A stretch of 8,414 bases of DNA from Anaerolineae bacterium. Its GTDB lineage: Bacteria; Chloroflexota; Anaerolineae; 4572-78; NAK82. Below the pieces are notes generated by a model. That model did not search any database. It had not been told where the DNA came from and worked only from the letters and a program-made list of their open reading frames with translations. The stretch spans positions 1 to 8,414 of the forward strand of contig JAUVPY010000088.1 of the NCBI GenBank assembly GCA_030598425.1, given 5' to 3'. Below are positions 7,265-8,414 of the stretch, one piece after another. The translations under genes were made by a program, and so were the position numbers. The first letter of the stretch is position 1. Each line of letters starts with the position of its first letter.

Positions 7265-7273
7265 TGCTATACT
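7265..7273 (+). promoter_or_regulatory. Extended -10 promoter of the peptide/DUF5317/NHLP operon
   Basis: TGCTATACT comprises a TG extension at 7265-7266 and TATACT at 7268-7273. No -35 hexamer is visible at the right distance, where CACCCT stands, which suits activator-dependent transcription. The ten bases 7264-7273 are identical to 1003-1012 in the receiver promoter. The start would be near 7280, 36 bases before ATG 7316. Confidence 0.6.
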
Positions 7274-7315
7274 TATAGCCAATCAGGTAATCACAAGAAC
7301 AAAAGGGGTGGCACC

Positions 7316-7450
7316 ATGAAACACAATATTCACAATCTAAGGCTTTATCTGGGACGACTCGACCGGCGACACGTACGGCTAGGGCTAGCCGTGTTTACCT
7401 TGGCCTTATTCGTACTAGGAGCGGGTGCACCGGCAATAGACCAAGGCTAG
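7316..7450 (+). CDS. 44-residue single-span membrane or secreted peptide
   Basis: This small gene has a strong ribosome binding site: AAAGGGGTG at 7302-7310, five bases before ATG 7316. It is the first gene after the 7265-7273 promoter. The product has a basic, His/Arg-rich N-terminal half (residues 1-21, including RLDRRHVR) followed by one hydrophobic helix, LGLAVFTLALFVLGAGAPA (22-40), then IDQG. That matches either a type II single-span membrane peptide or a signal-peptide-like sequence; A-P-A (38-40) would fit a signal peptidase I site but would free only four residues. I do not recognise a named family. The stop is 18 bases before the DUF5317 start, so the two are probably co-translated. 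It could be a regulatory or signalling peptide, a small membrane partner of the next protein, or a translated leader. Confidence 0.65.
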   Translation: MKHNIHNLRLYLGRLDRRHVRLGLAVFTLALFVLGAGAPAIDQG

Positions 7451-7468
7451 ACCGAGGCCGCTGAGCGA

Positions 7469-8053
7469 ATGATATTGCTGCCGGCCATCGCCGCAGGGCT
7501 GCTGGCTGGCTTGGCACGTGCTAGATACAGAAATGGGCACCTGAAGTCTCCTGACCTGAGTTTGGTCTGGCTGGTGCCCATCGCCTTCCTTCCTCAGTGG
7601 CTTGCCTTTAACCTGCCATTGACCCGCCGTCTGACGACGGATAACCTGGCTGCAGCAGCACTGGTCAGCTCACAGGCGCTTCTGTTGATGTTCGCCTGGT
7701 TCAACCGAAAACGGCCCGGCTTCTGGGCCTTGGGCATCGGCCTGGCTCTAAACTTAACGGCCATTGCCCTCAATGGCGGGTTTATGCCCGTCAGCCCGGA
7801 GGTAGTGACGGAGCTCTTACCAGATTCCCCATCTGTTACCTGGCAAATCGGTGAGCGTGTGGGGTGGAATATTGTGTTACCCATCACCGACACGCGGTTG
7901 TGGTGGTTATCGGATCACCTGCTGCTGCCAGCCTGGTTTCCAGTTCGAAAGGCTCTCAGTATAGGTGACGTGCTCATCGCGGTCGGAGCTTTCTGGTTTC
8001 TGTGGGCATTAGGTGGCCCAGAACAAGAAGAGGAAAAAAGGAGTTCAGAGTGA
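7469..8053 (+). CDS. DUF5317-type integral membrane protein
   Basis: This 194-residue protein has about five hydrophobic helices: residues 1-16, 31-50, 59-78, 84-101 and 163-182. The conserved-looking NGGFMPVSP (102-110) and SIGDVLIA (164-171) match what I recall of the DUF5317 family, found in Actinobacteria and Chloroflexota; no biochemical function is known to me. The segment between helices four and five (about 111-162) is a larger extramembrane stretch with several Trp residues, and the C-terminus is charged (PEQEEEKR). ATG 7469 is chosen because the first helix begins at residue 2. Its ribosome binding site is poor (GAGG at 7454-7457), so translation is probably coupled to the peptide gene ending 18 bases upstream. 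The stop overlaps the next gene's start. Confidence 0.8.
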   Translation: MILLPAIAAGLLAGLARARYRNGHLKSPDLSLVWLVPIAFLPQWLAFNLPLTRRLTTDNLAAAALVSSQALLLMFAWFNRKRPGFWALGIGLALNLTAIALNGGFMPVSPEVVTELLPDSPSVTWQIGERVGWNIVLPITDTRLWWLSDHLLLPAWFPVRKALSIGDVLIAVGAFWFLWALGGPEQEEEKRSSE

Positions 8054-8394
8054 GAGTGGCACAATTGACCCTTCCGGGCGTCTCGTCCTCGACGGCGACA
8101 AGCGACCTGATAACTGGCAAAGGATTGAGTCGCTTGCTCACCGCAGCAGTGGTGAATCGGGAATTCTGTAATCTGCTTCTGTCTGACCCAGCGATCGCCG
8201 TGGCAACCGGTTATAACGTGGAGCCATTTGACCTGGCAGCAGACGTGCAAGAGATGATCTTCTCCATCCGCGCCACGTCCTTAGCCGATTTCGCTGAACA
8301 ATTGACTAAGAACGGCAATGGTAAAGGCTACAATGGTCATAACCATGGCAGCAACGGTTATGGTCACAACGACCATAACATGGGTGAGCTATAG
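8050..8394 (+). CDS. NHLP/Os1348-like small protein with Gly/Asn/His-rich tail (RiPP-precursor-like)
   Basis: This 114-residue protein has two parts. Residues about 20-86 look like a nitrile-hydratase-leader-type helical domain: LSRLLTAAVVNREF, then LLLSDPAIAVATGY, then SIRATSLADFAEQL, matching the usual order of F-x-LL-x-(N/D)P-x-x-A-x-x-(G)Y and an I-x-A-x-(S/T)L-x-x-FA helix. Such domains occur in Os1348-type NHLP-clan proteins of Chloroflexota and as leaders of some ribosomal peptides. Residues 88-112 are low complexity, with seven Asn, eight Gly and four His, no Cys and one Ser. No GG-type cleavage site is obvious. Start GTG 8050 overlaps the upstream TGA (GTGA) and has AAGGAG at 8038-8043, six bases away; the open frame extends to 8002 inside the previous gene. 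The family call is from memory of the pattern; whether the tail is a modified core peptide, a metal-binding tail or a flexible linker is unknown. Confidence 0.7.
   Translation: MRVAQLTLPGVSSSTATSDLITGKGLSRLLTAAVVNREFCNLLLSDPAIAVATGYNVEPFDLAADVQEMIFSIRATSLADFAEQLTKNGNGKGYNGHNHGSNGYGHNDHNMGEL
8335..8379 (+). repeat. Two mutually exclusive hairpins near the end of the NHLP-like gene
   Basis: GTTATGGTC (8357-8365) pairs perfectly with GACCATAAC (8371-8379) over a five-base loop. The left part of the same segment can instead pair upstream: CATAACC (8338-8344) with GGTTATG (8356-8362), extendable by wobble pairs to 8335/8365. No T-tract follows. They lie just before the stop codon and the next gene's ribosome binding site. 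They may be a by-product of repeated Asn/Gly/His/Tyr codons or may modulate expression of the following gene. Confidence 0.4.
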
Positions 8395-8402
8395 GGAAAG
8401 GC

Positions 8403-8414
8403 ATGTGGACACGA
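8403..8414 (+). CDS. Probable first codons of the next operon gene (cut by window end)
   Basis: ATG at 8403 begins M-W-T-R and runs off the window. GGGAAAGG (8394-8401) lies immediately upstream and overlaps the previous stop codon, giving an eight-base intergenic gap typical of an operon. GTG 8405 in another frame is an alternative start. Nothing can be said about the product. Confidence 0.35.

Noticed and set aside
7262..7315. Longer form of the small peptide starting at TTG 7262
   Set aside because: The start would lie inside the -10 promoter and upstream of the predicted transcription start.
8002..8049. Longer NHLP-like protein starting within the DUF5317 gene
   Set aside because: The overlap would be large and the added residues are basic and unlike the family; GTG 8050 has an ideally spaced AAGGAG.
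1..8414. CRISPR array, tRNA, rRNA, insertion sequence or attachment site
   Set aside because: I saw no regularly spaced repeats of CRISPR length, no cloverleaf, no transposase and no terminal inverted repeats anywhere in the window.

Overview
The window reads as chromosomal DNA of a moderately G+C-rich bacterium. I infer Chloroflexota (Anaerolineae/Caldilineae-like). The reasons are a very long MalT-type ATPase regulator ending in a SARP-style (winged helix + BTAD) output module, a DUF5317-type membrane protein, an NHLP/Os1348-like small protein with a Gly/Asn/His-rich tail, and recurrent extended -10 promoters (TGnTATACT type). This is inferred from family content, not from a marker gene. 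All supported genes lie on the + strand.

Layout. Positions 1-343 hold no gene I can support, only two short dyads. A Nudix hydrolase gene (467-964) follows behind an extended -10 promoter. A near-consensus sigma-A promoter (984-1012) then drives a stand-alone response-regulator receiver (1057-1443). Thirty-four bases later comes a ClpA/ClpC-type AAA+ unfoldase (1478-3715). Its second ATPase ring is intact, but its first has lost the Walker B acids, the arginine fingers and the pore loop. A 182-base gap with a candidate promoter leads to a 1080-residue regulator (3898-7140) with MalT-like ATPase, TPR repeats, winged helix and BTAD domains. A perfect 21-bp stem (7183-7230) closes this block as a terminator.

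Beyond the terminator a new extended -10 promoter (7265-7273) starts a tight operon that runs off the window. It contains a 44-residue single-span membrane peptide (7316-7450), a five-helix DUF5317-type membrane protein (7469-8053), an NHLP-clan-like 114-residue protein whose start overlaps the previous stop (8050-8394), and the probable first codons of another gene (8403 onward).

How they may work together (inference). Three AGCC-centred direct repeats at 12-bp spacing sit just upstream of the operon's -10. One 8-base unit recurs in the regulator's own promoter. This resembles SARP operators and suggests the big regulator controls both itself and the peptide/DUF5317/NHLP operon. The receiver and the one-ring-dead Clp protein look like a separate two-gene unit in which a phosphorylation signal could be linked to an unfoldase.
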